DNA of 64,000 nucleotides from Rhynochetos jubatus (lineage: Eukaryota > Chordata > Aves > Eurypygiformes > Rhynochetidae): the NCBI GenBank assembly GCA_027574665.1, contig CM050651.1, positions 4,589,501 through 4,653,500 on the forward strand. The letters are read 5' to 3'. A program made the translations under genes and the position numbers. The notes beneath the pieces are model-generated. The model saw nothing but the letters and a program-made list of their open reading frames with translations, searched no databases and was not told the DNA's origin. Of the stretch, positions 1 to 13,100 are shown in pieces (position 1 is the first letter of the stretch; every line of letters starts with the position of its first letter).

Positions 1-653
1 GTCTGCTGCAATAAATAAACTTCCACAAATATTTGGATGCATAAGTTTTATTTATTTGGAATTAAAACTGAATAGATCTATAAACATGATGATCTATAAA
101 TCGGAGGCTCTGAACTGAGAAAAATTGCACCACAGGTATTTCTGAAAACTGTGTAAAAATATGCAGTAAAGAAAGAGTGAAGAAAAGTTCAGCAATGTTC
201 CGGTTTGTATATTTAAACACAACTTAGAGGGAAAACTACCTAGAATAAAGTAAGAGCAAGTTCTACAGAACAAAGACAAAAGGTTTCATTTTGTAAACCA
301 CGCTAAAGAACATATACGAAGATCATATTCTCTTGAGCTTCCAAATTTCCAGGCTAAGATTTTACTGCCTGTAACATTAAGCAATCACTGAAGGGATTCC
401 TGATTTCTCTCCAGTCCTGCAGTGCAGCAGACCTAAACTTTCAATTCACAGTTGTCCATTAGCATTTTTGCTGTCATCAAATTTGTGGGTTAGATTTGAT
501 GATTAAGAAATAAAGCTAAAAAATAATGGAAAATAGGCTGGCATTGTAAAATTTCTTGCCAAGATGAAACCAAATACTCCAAAGTAACACTCAAAAAAGG
601 GTTGGGTGTTTGACTCTGCTTTGGGCTTCAATGAATTTAAGGACTAAAGATGT

Positions 654-670
654 AAAAAAAAAAAAAAAAA
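654..670 (+). repeat. Poly-A tract
   Basis: An uninterrupted run of 17 A. No retrotransposon body was recognised upstream, so it is treated as a simple homopolymer. Confidence 0.9.
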
Positions 671-2366
671 GGAAATGAAAAATGAATTTTTGCATACTTA
701 CCCAAGGTCATTCAGGTCATGAGTGCATCATGCAATGATTTTTTTGTCCCAGCACCATCAGGAAAAAGCAATAGCCTTTCATTTCCTGGTAAGAAAAAAA
801 AAATTAGTTCCACCCAGTAGTGACCTTTCACTAGCTTAACTTCCCCTGAACCTGCCAGTATAATTATTTAAAGAGGGGATAAATAAGGACAGGATCTAAT
901 ACAATGAGGTCTATGTGCAGCTACTTCAAAGAGCAAAAGGGATGAGGTCTTTAAAGTACTTGGAGAACTGACATCACTGCAACATAAGTTGCACGTGATG
1001 AATGGAAAATAATAAAACAATAGATGTATCTGATGTTAGAATTCAGGATCCAGCACTTCACAGGTTCACATTCATTATTTGATCTACATAACCATACTGA
1101 ACATTCCTATTAAACTAAGAATAATTGAATAAGAAAATTATCTGAACCTCATTTCAAAAGAAGACTTGGCTACAGTTAGAAAATATTTCTGCATGTCCAT
1201 CTTCAAGTGTATGACAATGGAAATATAATTACATCTAAAAATTACATAATTTGTCCTAAAAATAGGAATTTAATATAGACATCCATTATATTAGAATATT
1301 TTACATTTAGATATTATGGCAAAGAATAAAGAAATATTCAGTTAAAAAGTGGCAAGTGATCCCCCCTAAAAGAAAACAAAAAAACCCCCATGTTTTGGGT
1401 TTTTTTTAAGGAGTTGGTTCCCCTGTCCAGTTCACGACTAAGCTGTGGAAGCAGCAAGAGGGGCAGGGAGCAGTGGTTGGAAATAAGGACATTTAAACAG
1501 CATTGCCTTCAAAGGAATGCACGTGGCACCCTTCTTCAGGGGGAGAATTCAGTCTTTGGGAAGAGTCTGTGCTCCTCATCTAAATTAGACAGCTGCTAAA
1601 ACCCTCCTGTGCGTAGGCTGCAGCGTGACCCCAGTGCCTGTAAAAGCACTCTGGCAATGACCACGCTCACCCTTCATCTGATTCCTGAAAGCCAAGCCTT
1701 AGAAGATGTGTAAAGTACTTATTCACTTCTGAACATGCTTTAAAGCTATCCCTTGGAGCAGATGGAGTTTAGTTTGTAATCTCTTTACAGCAGCTGAGCG
1801 ACAAAAAAAAATATAATGCAGCACAGTCCAGAGTCAGTTTCTCCCTTTAAATTATTTGAAATATTATAAAAATTACTTTGTGTCTAATAGAGGCACCCTT
1901 TCCTGTCAAAAGGGAAAGGTTAAGTTATTATCAATGACATTTGATTAAATATTTGTTAATCAAATTTATTTTTCATTACTGGATGGATTTGTTAGTCTCT
2001 GCGTGCCAGCCATATTCTCAAGAAGTCAGCCCTAGAAAATCTTTGATTATCCTTTTACAGATTTATAAATATTTTAGTGATCTAATCAAAGTAAGGGAAC
2101 AATGGAATATGATTTAGGTAAGTATTATAGAAAGAGCAAGTGCACAGCTAGTCTATCTTCGCACAATCTATTTTTGAGTAATTCTGAATGAGAATGAATT
2201 CCTTCATTTCAGTCTGTTTGGAAATAATTTATGAACAGAATAAGGACATTCTTGAATATGTTAATTTTTGTAAGTTGTTTCCCCAGTTCTAATAAGTGTT
2301 AAAAATAAAAATCTTTAGAAAATATAACCCCATTTGAGCCTGAATTTCTCTCTGAGAATGTGGAAG

Positions 2367-2396
2367 CCCAGTTTCTTTGTTTTTACAGAAACTGGG
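2367..2396. repeat. Perfect 10-bp inverted repeat
   Basis: CCCAGTTTCT (2367-2376) pairs exactly with AGAAACTGGG (2387-2396) across a 10-base loop. The arms do not extend beyond 10 bp, so this is not a microRNA-sized precursor. Function is unknown and chance is quite possible. Confidence 0.7.
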
Positions 2397-2514
2397 GCAA
2401 CTGAAAGTGAGGGACTGAGCAGCTCTATAGTATTGTGTACTAAGAATATAGTATTATAATAATGTATATTAATTATAACATCTATAGATCTCTATACTAC
2501 CATTGCATACTGAC

Positions 2515-2527
2515 TTTTTTTTTTTTT
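2515..2527 (+). repeat. Poly-T tract
   Basis: An uninterrupted run of 13 T in an AT-rich context. Confidence 0.85.
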
Positions 2528-5500
2528 CTAATTTGATATGTACTTGAACAAAAGACTTTATGGTGTACTTCAGTTACCACTTAGTTGTTTCAACATAATA
2601 TATGCTTTAGTTAATTTTACTTGCACTTCAGTTTTTTATGGTAATTGCCTACTTATCCTGTTCTCATCAGCTAATCAGGGAGTAATTATTACATCTCTAA
2701 TTGACCAACAGTAACTACTGTATCTTGTTTTGTTAATTAAATGCTTGTTTAGAAGAATATTTAATTTACTGTAGTAACTTTTGTTCTTGGTGAGCAAGTC
2801 AATGTAACTTTATTATTATTCTGCCTGTATAAGGCAGTGCATGCAAAGCTCCTAAGAAGATTATGTATAACACCTTATATCTACCATAAAAGGGCTCAGC
2901 TGCAGCTTATGTTATTGTTAAACGTCTTGTAAAAGGAATCTGTGACAAAGTTTCAGTTACGATATGGAGAGCATTCCAGCACAGGAAAAACTCAAGAAAA
3001 GAAGGTGATTTTCCCCACAGATACTATGTTAGGGATATTATTTTTGGCTAACTCCCAGCTTACACAGTCTCCAATGAGACTCCCAAAGAAAATGTTTTAT
3101 CATCAAAGTCACTGCTCTTTGTCCATACTGCAAAGGTGACAATTTCTGTGAGTCAGGAGTGTCCTCAGCCCCTAGGAACATGAAGGGATTTCAGTCATCT
3201 GGGAAGTGGGACTGAGCAGAGGAGGGAACCAGGAGAGCCCCGTGGCCATTCTTCCAGCACACAAGCTCTGCAACAGCACTGGTGCTACAGAGGAGAAGTA
3301 AGAGTGGCAATGACATACAGTAATCTCTGGGGAGGTGGTCTGCAGTTGCTCATGGCGGGGAGCCTTCACACCTACCTCAAAACAGCATGTGGAAAGCCAG
3401 GTGGCAGTCTTAGGTGTAGCACAACCAAATGACATGATTTCACATCCAGTTCCTACAGTTACCACTTCTTACCACAAACACAACTCTGATTTGGCATTGC
3501 TTAGTCCTCAGATTTAGCAAATCTGTGTGTAAAGAGAAACAGATTAGTTCTAACACATCTTGCTGTAATTTAGTTTCAGGACCTGCTCACGTAACTCTCA
3601 GTCTTGTATAAGAAACAAGAAACTAGAATTCACATTGTGCTGACTCAGTACACTGAAGGCTGCATAGCATCTTCAAGTGCTTGCTCTGTGGTTAAAGGTC
3701 CACGTTTGCTTCTGTTATTTCAGAGTTCCTAACAAAGCGCACTCTCATGTCATTCCACAGTGCAGTGCAATTTATGTAAGCTCATGAACCAATACAACGT
3801 ACGCAAACTCAGTCTGTTGGTGAAAAATGAAGAGGTCAAAAGGAATTTGGGACTCTACAAAGCATAATGAGAGAGCTACAGAACTGGAAAGTTCTTTTTT
3901 TCCCACTAATCAATTATTATTAATGATGTAAAAGAGAAAGAGTAGAACGTTTACTTTAGTCATAATTTTTGAGAGGAGAAAAAAATAATCTTTAATACAC
4001 CCAAGGGCTTTTTTTCAGTGAATATGATCTTTCTTTGAAAAAGACAAGGACATGTCTTACAGAAATTTCTACAAATAAGTGTATTTCAATAGAAAATACG
4101 GCCTAAGAAACATGCTTGGCACAAGGCTGAAAAGATTTAAACCGTGTGATAGGTAGCATAATAAATACAATCTTTTTTTTTCCAGAAAAAAGCTATTCTG
4201 CGTGTCCTTGGTCACATGAGAATATTTTTAACTCTTAATAAACTAATGGTACTGTCTCTGAGAGGCCACACCTTGCATAAGCAGTGACCTTCATTTCCCT
4301 CCCATCAGCTCAGGAAGCGCAGGGGTCCCTTTGAGTATACAAATACTTTTTTCTGCTATACTGAAACGAGTCTCTTTGTTTTCTCAAGCAAGATTGGAGG
4401 GTAAGATTCTGTAGTTCTTAGTAATTGCGCATCCAGTGAAATTATTTGGCCCTTACATTTTGAGTGTCACATTTTAATCCGTACCTTATTTAAAAGGGAG
4501 CATCATTTTGGAGTAAAAAATAAAGCAGCACCATTTCACCTCAGGTGGATTGCTTCCGAAGTTCAGGTTCTGGCACTGTACAGAGGTTATTTTTGTCTAT
4601 CAGTACGTCAGTTTTGCTGTGTAAGGGCAGCTGTTTATATTAAGTAATATGTGATCCTTGGAATATAGCCAAGCTGTAGTAGTTGTAGCTGATCATGTGC
4701 TTACAGGAGAGGTGACTGTTGTGTTGTATTTTACCTATGTCCTTGGTCGTGAACATTTGCTGCCACATTGGAACAACTTGGCTTATTCGCCTCTGCGAAG
4801 GCAGAAGAGCATGGTCTGTTCCTGAAAGAAGACTTAAAAGGAAAATAAATCCAAGATCCTTCTAGTAGCTAGCATGGAACTAAACTGGAATAGCAATAAC
4901 TGTATTGCTAAATATCATACTGAGTTGGCAACAGCTGGTTTGAATATGCAGAAGCTTTAAAAAAATGTATAGGAAATTATATATGATTGGGAGAGTGCTT
5001 CAAAGTGCTTTTTGGCATAACACAATTATTTCATACTAAGTGGGATTCGAACTATAAACGATTACGAAGGAAGCTGGAAAGTTAAGTGTGAGCTAAAGGG
5101 GTAGCAATTCTTGATAAATAAAGCAGAGATACACAGTGCAGTGGCTTATCAGTATGAAGTAGACTAAATTCCCCCTAGCTGGGCTTTTTTAACTTACTCA
5201 AGGGAAGCCCAAACCACTGACGACCTGCATCTCAAACCAGGCTTGTTAGAACATCTAATGTGGCTGGTTTAGAAGTCTTTCACTGAACGCTTCTAGTGTT
5301 CCCAAGTTTAAGATGTTGCAAAACCTGCCAGTGAATTCCACACCAAATTAAAGGTGACTGTGCTGAACCTGCCACCTGTGTGGCAGGCCTCATTCAGATT
5401 ACTTGGGTTTGGTTGGGTTTTTTAAATGAAATAGATTGGGTTAACTGGGTTTATTAATTGTGACTCAAGCATCTGCACTTTTTACACACATATTTCTCAG

Positions 5501-6780
5501 GTGTCTTAAATATGTAAATTATTAGCCGAATCTACAAGACTGTCCTTCCTCCTACCACTCAGCCTATTTATATCCTATTAATTGTATGGTTTCATGCTAA
5601 TAAATGTATATATAAGCAGGCAATGTAGTTGAATAAAAGCAGTGTTAATAGCTCTTAATATGAATAAACACCCATTTTCTCACTCATTCAGTTCAGAGTG
5701 GTTGACATGGACACAAAGCTCGAAAAGGGCTGATGTGTAAATAGGTAACTTCAAAAGAGTATTCATAAAAATTTGGATTCAAAATATCCAGAAGAGCTTG
5801 TTTTCATGCTCGGGGTATCAGTACATTTGAAGCTACACAACATGCAGAGGCAGAATTGAAAAGCTGAAGGGAAAAATTGCTGTGATAGGTGAAAAGCAGC
5901 TATTTCTCATTTTATATTGAAATTAAACCAATTGGGGCCTGAGTCCTTAGGCAGTTTTCTACACAGAAATTCACTGAATGCTGTTATTATTTTTCCCTCA
6001 AATTGATGAAATAGGATCATGGAAGACATTATACTTTTAAATACTCCTTTGATACGTGGGGAAGATCAGAGAACAGTGAACTCCTCGCGATGTGATTTTC
6101 TGCTGGAGCAGAACTGAATTTCTGGCTAGATCACTGTTGTAAGAACCATAACCATACGCTCATGAAGTATGATAATAACCCTAATAGTCTGTCTTGCAAC
6201 AGACGGGTGCAATGGTTTGGTAAAACCATCACATTACCTAAGGGTTACCATAAGTACAAAGCATGGTGTCCCTTTGGAAACCATCCCATGCAATCAAAGG
6301 GTGTTGTCAAAGCAAAAATATAATATACTGTTAAATGAACGAGATGTAAGCATAATACATTGAACAGAATCTTCATTATGGCAAAACAAAATACCGAGGG
6401 ACTTAAAGAGATTTTCAAAAGTGATCACTGCCAAAACAAGCACAGCATATCCTTCTAGGCTAGTTTTTACCACACTTACTTCAGAGAGACCCCAAACCAA
6501 GCATGATAAAAATCAAAGCAGTACTGTTCATTTCTGAAGCAGCACATCTCACCCACACCCGAGAATCAATCTTGGCCCTTCATAATTAAATGTTTGTTTT
6601 ATTGGAGATAAAGAGTACTCTGGCTGTTAAGCCTGAGAGCAGTCATAAACCCACGTATTTCCAAGGCTTGCACACATCCCATGTTGTTTTAGAACACATT
6701 TTCCACAAAATGTAACAGGTGGTATTAGCAATCTGGTGAAAAAACGATGATAAAAGATGCTTAAAAATTGAGATAAAGTT

Positions 6781-6794
6781 AAAAAAAAAAAAAA
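6781..6794 (+). repeat. Poly-A tract
   Basis: An uninterrupted run of 14 A. No transposable-element body was recognised next to it. Confidence 0.85.
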
Positions 6795-7344
6795 GTTGTA
6801 ATTTAGTTTCGTGTTTCTTCTTCAATTTGTCCTAGATTAAACTATAATAAAAGAACAGAATGTTTGAAAATACCATGAAGAAAGGAATTAAGTAGGAAAT
6901 AAATGGATGTGACAGAGTGGTATAGTTCATTTGTAAATTGGATCACACTAGAGGTAGCAAATGTAACTATTATATATAATTGACTTACCGAGATGCAAGA
7001 TTTGAGACCCAAAGGGGTGCTAAGCTATTTACTCATGACTTACAGATTCATATGAATTCCTATTACTCAGTCCAGTGCCCAATTGTTTATCTATACTCAG
7101 TAGAATTTGGAAGGCATCCAGTAACTTCAGTAGAAGCTATGCAAGTGTACCAAGGATGATGTTTGTGCAAATAAAAAGGTTATTTTCCTTCTCAAAGCCA
7201 GATTGTTGCACATACATACATTTCATAAGTATAGTGATATTGGCATAAGCTATAAAGCACGCTAGTTTAGTATGGTCTAGAAACCAGTGTGATTTTGACT
7301 AGTCAGTTATAGATATCCCTGGAAGAGCATAGGAGTGCAGGCGT

Positions 7345-7545
7345 TGCTTGTACACGTTATTCCCACCTTCGTTGCCCTCTTTTTCATGGCTGAATTTTCC
7401 CAGATACTTGCCCCAAATCTGTCCCAGCCTTTCCTTATCCTGGTCACCTTTCTCTGTATCTTACTGAGTCTTGCTGTGCTCTCCCTAGACTACTGCATTT
7501 TACTGCACTGTTTTGAGAGGGCGAGCGGACGCGCACCCGGCGTGC
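7345..7545 (-). mobile_element. Possible ancient CR1-like LINE relic (minus strand)
   Basis: On the plus strand, CCACCTTCGTTGCCCTCT near 7367-7384 resembles the complement of a well-conserved CR1 segment that encodes the basic stretch after the reverse-transcriptase thumb. Further on, CTGCACTGTTTTGAGAGG (about 7504-7521) falls roughly in the expected order for the next CR1 block. The rest is too diverged to align by eye, and no terminal CR1 end is visible. An open frame of 80 codons on the plus strand across this interval is read here as a by-product. The call is tentative and the ends are approximate. Confidence 0.3.
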
Positions 7546-7927
7546 AAACTGAGGTGACAGGGCAGCGCTGTGTATAACAACAGCTCACAAAACGCTCCGC
7601 TTCATTCTTTTCTTTTTTCTAAAAATATTTGGGGGGTTTGACCACAGAGGAAATTTAGGCTGAATTTCATACAACTATTTTACAGTACTGAGTAACAAGA
7701 CTCTCAGTGTAACAGTTAATTCACTACCTCCCATAATGTGTGTTAAATTACCATTATTTTTCTTCCTGCGTTTACCACACTACATACATCAACACGGATC
7801 TTGATCTACTGTTTTACCACCCGGTCCCTGAGAGCGTCTTCTGCACCTTTTTCATCATTCCTCTTGCCTTCATTACCCTGAATAACTTAGCAAACTGTGT
7901 CACTTCACTGCTCGGTCTCTTTTTCAG

Positions 7928-8012
7928 ATCACTGATGAATATGTCCCCATGGGACTCCATGGTGATTTTCTTCCAGCAAGAAAACTGACCATTGACTCCT
8001 ACACTCCGTACC
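7928..8012 (+). other. Candidate internal coding exon (85 bp), unidentified gene
   Basis: The sequence is preceded by a pyrimidine-rich tract ending CTCTTTTTCAG (7917-7927) and followed by the strong donor GTAAGT (8013-8018). Only one of the three frames is open. It begins in phase 0 and encodes 28 residues starting ITDEYVPMGLHGDF and ending TIDSYTPY, with one base (C) left over for the next codon, giving a phase-1 exit. The other two frames hit stops. The composition looks protein-like, but I do not recognise the family. No partner exon in a matching phase was found in the window. A chance pseudo-exon remains possible, as such pairs of signals recur by accident in 64 kb. Confidence 0.35.
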
Positions 8013-8744
8013 GTAAGTTGTTGCTGTGTGTGGTAAATGTGCAGAGTGGGAGGCTTCTTTATATACTTGCACCTTTTAACAAATTACTCCATCTAACTTA
8101 TAATTATGCCTAATACATAAATGATACTTTAATTATATAAATATATTCCTAGAGATGCAGCAATTATTCTTTTGAAAATGAACAATTTTTTATTATTGTA
8201 AGTAATTTCGATTTGCCCTCTGCTGCAGCTTGACATTTTTGCTCAGCTTCTATTTTTTACATATGTGCATCACTAGCTTTTCAATTCCAAACTGTCATAG
8301 ACTTGTGTATCTTGAAAAGAAGCCAAGTTTCAGTATCATTATACTTACACATTCACCCTGAGGCATAATTGTTCTAATACACAATTTTCATCCTGCAATT
8401 TAAGGGAGAGCTAGTGTGTCTTTTTGCCTTCCAGTAACTGTCATAGGATTTTCAGTATGCATTGGATAACATGAGCCCTTTCCTGTTCCCATGGAAATCA
8501 ATAGTAACACTTCATACCCATTAAAATCTATCAGATAAAAAATGGGATGTAGGCAATTAGGACCCACTTTTGTTTGGTCAGTGGTTTATTTGAAATCAGG
8601 AGAACTGTCAGAAAAGCACAGGGTGGTCTGCAATGAGCTGACATTTTCAGACAACAGAAATCAAGATGAAATGTGGTCCCTCACTCAGCGGGACCCACTC
8701 TACTCCTGCCCCCTCACCACAGAGCCATGTCACACTGTGCTAAA

Positions 8745-8814
8745 CTGAAGGAAAATTCACCTGGGCCCAGATGTGCCCAGCTGAAGGAAAACTCACCTGG
8801 GCCCAGATGTGCCC
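8745..8814 (+). repeat. 36-bp tandem duplication (two copies)
   Basis: Unit 1 (8745-8780) begins CTGAAGGAAAATTCACC. Unit 2 (8781-8814) repeats it with one substitution (ATTCACC to ACTCACC) and lacks the last two bases. Both carry the block TGGGCCCAGATGTGCCC. A 36-bp period keeps reading frame, but no convincing coding frame runs through it. Confidence 0.9.
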
Positions 8815-10151
8815 TCAAGAGCAGCGATGCCTAAGGCGCAGCGAGGGACAGTGGGAGAAAGAGTAAGCAAAGCCTGTGTTTGCAGCTGTGCTGTATGAGA
8901 ACTTCACTTCGTCCAGGAATGGAATACCTTGGCAGACATAAAACACCGTGTGATTTTTCTAGTCTCATATTTAACCTGAGTATTGCTCAGCATCATGACA
9001 TTTTATTCTGTGTGGGATGCCTCAGCATGTACCAAAATATCAGTCTAGGATACAGAGTAAAAGTAATGGAAATTGGCCATCCATGATCCTTTCTTTCAGG
9101 TTTCTGCATCAGGTTTGTGTGCCCCCAGAGGTCCTTCTCTCAAGCAAGATTTAAGGCATTTTTAAACCAGTTCACTGAAACAATGAAGCCGAGGATCTGA
9201 CATTTTAAATGGGCTGTCATCATCTCTTGGTTTTCAAAATAAAGTATATTAGTTGAAATAAAAATAGAGAAAAATATTTTTTATTTTCCTTAAAAATCCT
9301 CCAGTTTTGAAAGACTTACAAAAGCTAAACATCACATATGGGATTAATCATAGATTGCTCTAACTGTAAGTCTTTATTTAATTAAAGGGAGAAGAATTGG
9401 CCAGATTTATCAGTAACTGAAAGATACAGAAAGTTCATAATCAACCCAGTAGCAATGCTATGCGCTAGCAGGGCGTAAAGTAACATAAAAATGCAGTGAG
9501 ACTGAGTAAAAGGAAAGTATTGACTTCTCAAAGGAATATAATTCAAATATCGATCACATACAGTGTATTCAGGAACTTAAGAGACAACCCTCGCACTATG
9601 TGTCTTAGGATCACTGCAAGTTTTCTGGATAGTGTGTTTTTTGAGTCCAAATATTGTTCCCAGGAGAAAGACGGTAGTTTAAAGCTTTGTAGAACACACA
9701 CACAACTACGCTGCCTACTTACTGTGAGTGAAGGATACTGTTCTAGTGGTAAACTGTAACTGCACCCCAGATAACTGCATGGGTTTAGAACCCGGTCAGT
9801 ACTTTCAACCATCAGTATGCCTTTCAATTAATATCCTGAAAGAAGCATTGTATGGACATTGTATAGTCACTACAAATAATGCAAAACCTACAAAGCTAAT
9901 TAAAAATTCTGTTCAAGAGAAAAAACAGCACAACAGAAATTAACAAATATGAGTAACCGTTTTATTTTTACACCCTGTTGATGCTCTATGTACTAGCACA
10001 CACTCATTAATTAAAATACTACGAGAGCACAATTCTACCTGAAAGCAAAACTTTTGCTTTCCCCAGTCTTGCCTCCAATTTTCATCCCTTTTAGTTTTCT
10101 TCACAGCAGTGCATTGATCCTGCAAACTCTAACTTGTCTATTACTGACTTT

Positions 10152-10163
10152 AAAAAAAAAAAA
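10152..10163 (+). repeat. Poly-A tract
   Basis: An uninterrupted run of 12 A. Simple homopolymer. Confidence 0.8.
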
Positions 10164-13100
10164 TCCATATTTTACAAGTCTGATTTTGTACTGAACAGGC
10201 CTAAAATAGCACTGCATGTTATTAAAATAAGAATAATTGTATAAACAAAATGTTCTGCATGTTCTTTAAAATGTATTACACTGATCAAATAACTAGAGAA
10301 AAAGAAAAGAGCACATTCTTAGTACTTTTACATTGTCTAGTTATCATAACATTTTTACAGTTGTAGGAGACAACTCCACTAACTAGGAAGAAGCAAAATA
10401 ATTTAAATAGCAATTACTACCACTCAGGTTTCGCAGATCTTTGCTATCCTTTCAGTTGTCAAGTACATGGACCTGTTTTGGTGCTCTGAGTTCAGTATTA
10501 GTTTTGATTTCTTATAAACAAAATAGCTATGAAAATTGACCTATTTAGAAAGCTTGCAATACCGTGCAGAAAGGTATTTTCAAAACACTCACTTTTTTAA
10601 AAACAGGAGCCAAAATATCAGAAAGGCTGCCTGCATTTGACTGTGATGAAAAGCAAATGAGTTTTCATAAAGCAACTGAGATTGAAGAAATTCATATAAC
10701 TGTAACTGTAGGTATTATATATGCACAGTAGGTCTGGTACCTACAGAGAGTACGTATACACATATATAGGTTTTTGTTGTTCTGAACCAATTAACAAACC
10801 TTAAATAAAGTCTGCTGCAAGGATCAAACAATAAGATACTCTAAGGAACTTTAAGATGTTTATAAGAGAGAGGACATTCTTCAGTGGGCTGAATACAATC
10901 TTTACTATTCGGTGCCTATGTAAGAACACTGATGGATTTGAATAATGTTATACAGAAATACAACAGAGTGAGTTAGAAGATGGAAGCATACTGAGAAAAT
11001 CTGCGAGCTATATGCATCTATCCCCAACACATTTTTATTTACCCTGCTGAAACTAACAAGGCAGAAAAGAAAGAAAATTTCTGCTATGATTTGACCATTT
11101 TTAACCACTTTCCTATAGCATTCCTGTAAAACAGGAGTAAGTATAAAGTAAAACCAAATAATGCAATGTAGAGTTGTAAAGGTTTTTTACGTCAGTGGCG
11201 TTTTGTCAAGAATTTCAGAGAGGTGGACTTCACCAAAATGTTGCAATGGTAAGCTGGAAGGCAATTCAAATATTTTGGTGTGACTCCTGTTGAGTTTCAG
11301 AAGTAAAAGAATTTCAGCTTTTTGTAAACTTCATGGAAAGTATGATTCAAACCAAGCCTACATACTAGCACATGAGAAGATTCCGATTGTCAAGAGCTTT
11401 ATATTGCAAAGATGAGGCAGATATGATCTGCTTGACATTTCATCTGCATCTCAGCCTAAGAGCAAAGAAGGAAATTCAGTCCCAGAGTGCTTCACAGAAA
11501 AGCTTTGTATTTTTTTTTATCTTATTTTTATTTTAAACTAAGGTAAAGCTTGTACGTATCTAACTTTGAAAAGACAGGCAAAGTTTTAGTACAGCAAACA
11601 TAAAAGAAGTTGTCTTTCAGTTTTGTTTTCTTTCTAGGTAAGGGTAGGTAAATGTAAAGAAATTTCTTTAATTTTATATTCTAAAAAAGAATGATTTATG
11701 GGGAAGAGAAATCAAATTACTTACCTATAATAGGAGATTTTTGAAGGTAGTTCCCTGTTTCCCTAAAGGTAACACTGAAAGATCTGTGATGATTCACCAG
11801 TTTGTACTACAAAGTTGGGAAGCAGAAACTCCATTAATTATTCAACTTTATTAAGGATAAGAAAGATGAGGAAAAAAATTAAACACAGGAAACAAGGAAA
11901 TGAGGAGAAAAATATTCACCTTTTCCTCATCTGTCAAAATTCTCCAGAAGTTTCAAATGAGAAAAATGGGTGAGTTGAACCTTCTGGAAAAAAACCTACT
12001 AAATTCAGAGAAGGAGAGTTTTTAAAAGCGTGATGCCATTGGTGCAAATTCTTGGTCTCTTGAAGGTGAGAACGTTGGTGGCTAACAGAACCAGCCAGCA
12101 TTTGCATCTTTTAGTTTGTAAATACTAGCATAAATCTGACCACTCGTATATGTGAGCTTGAAGGATTACAGAAACTTTCCTGGGGTTCAGCGTACTGGAC
12201 AGCCCAGCACCGCAGGCTGAGGCTTCACACTTTCAGTGTAAACCACAGCTTCAGCTCACGGCCTTCACTTCACTCAGTGGAGCAAAATATATTTATTAAG
12301 TACCACCCCTTATGTTTTAGCGACCACCTGTGTATAGCAGGAAGATGTCGTGGGTACACAGCAAATGGTGTAGGATGTAAATGTGTGCACAACCACCTAG
12401 ATAAGGATCACAAATCCATAATGTAGAAATCTAAATGCCTATTCAGAAGCACACAGCTGGGAAATTTTAAAAGCAGAGGGAAGATAGAAAATGCAGGTGC
12501 ACGTCGACACTGGAAAAAGTCTCACTGTTTCTGATTTATTGAGCACTGAATTAGGATTTGAATGTAAAAGAAAGGACTTGTAAACATTAACCAAGACAAT
12601 TTCAACCAAATTTAAGAGGATGTTATTTTATGGAAGGTCTGATGGTGTTCCTACTCTGAAGAACCTGGTGGAGTTCTTTAATTCCTGGGCATATACTGAA
12701 ACTGAAATGGGGAAACAAAATCCTTACGATCTGTAGTCAAAAACTCTACAGATAAGCTTTAAGGGATCACTTCTCAGATAAAACAACTGCATAAACCTGT
12801 CTCGTATACACACTCTTTCTTAACTTACATCTTTCTATCGTTAATGCATCCAACATAATGCATCTGAACATCTGCTTGAATGCTACATAATTTTAATTGA
12901 TTATCATAGATGATTAAAAGGAAGATATAATGATTGCACATCTCGAGAGAACATGATCTATAATTGTTTAGAGCTGTAAAATTAGCTTGTCCGAAAGGAC
13001 CTGTTAAAAACAGTCTAATAAAACCTGTTCCTGGAAGTGATAGTTAAATCAATAACATGTGCAACCTATTATTCTGGTTGACATAAGCCTTGAGTAGGCT

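Larger units (their letters stand above)
1..7344. other. Gene-free AT-rich DNA, left part of window
   Basis: I recognise no coding sequence here. The open frames are short (under about 100 codons), fall on both strands and show no domain, repeat or motif I know. The stretch holds homopolymer tracts (listed separately), a small perfect hairpin at 2367-2396 and many short AT-rich runs. A minus-strand segment at 702-785 has plausible splice signals but stop codons in every frame. The interval fits intron or intergenic DNA. Conserved non-coding elements could lie here, but they cannot be told apart without alignment to other birds. Confidence 0.65.

Noticed and set aside
702-785. Minus-strand exon-like segment with a T-rich acceptor and GTAAGT donor
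   Set aside because: All three frames contain stop codons across the 84 bp. It could only be a non-coding exon, for which there is no other evidence.
2060-2116. Plus-strand exon-like segment between TTTTACAG and GGTAAGT
   Set aside because: Two frames stop early and the third ends in TAG at the donor. Too short and AT-rich to support.
11724-11789. Minus-strand exon-like segment (about 50 bp) between TCTTTCAG and GTAAGTAAT
   Set aside because: Very short, open in one frame only, with a modest acceptor. Such pairs occur often by chance in 64 kb.
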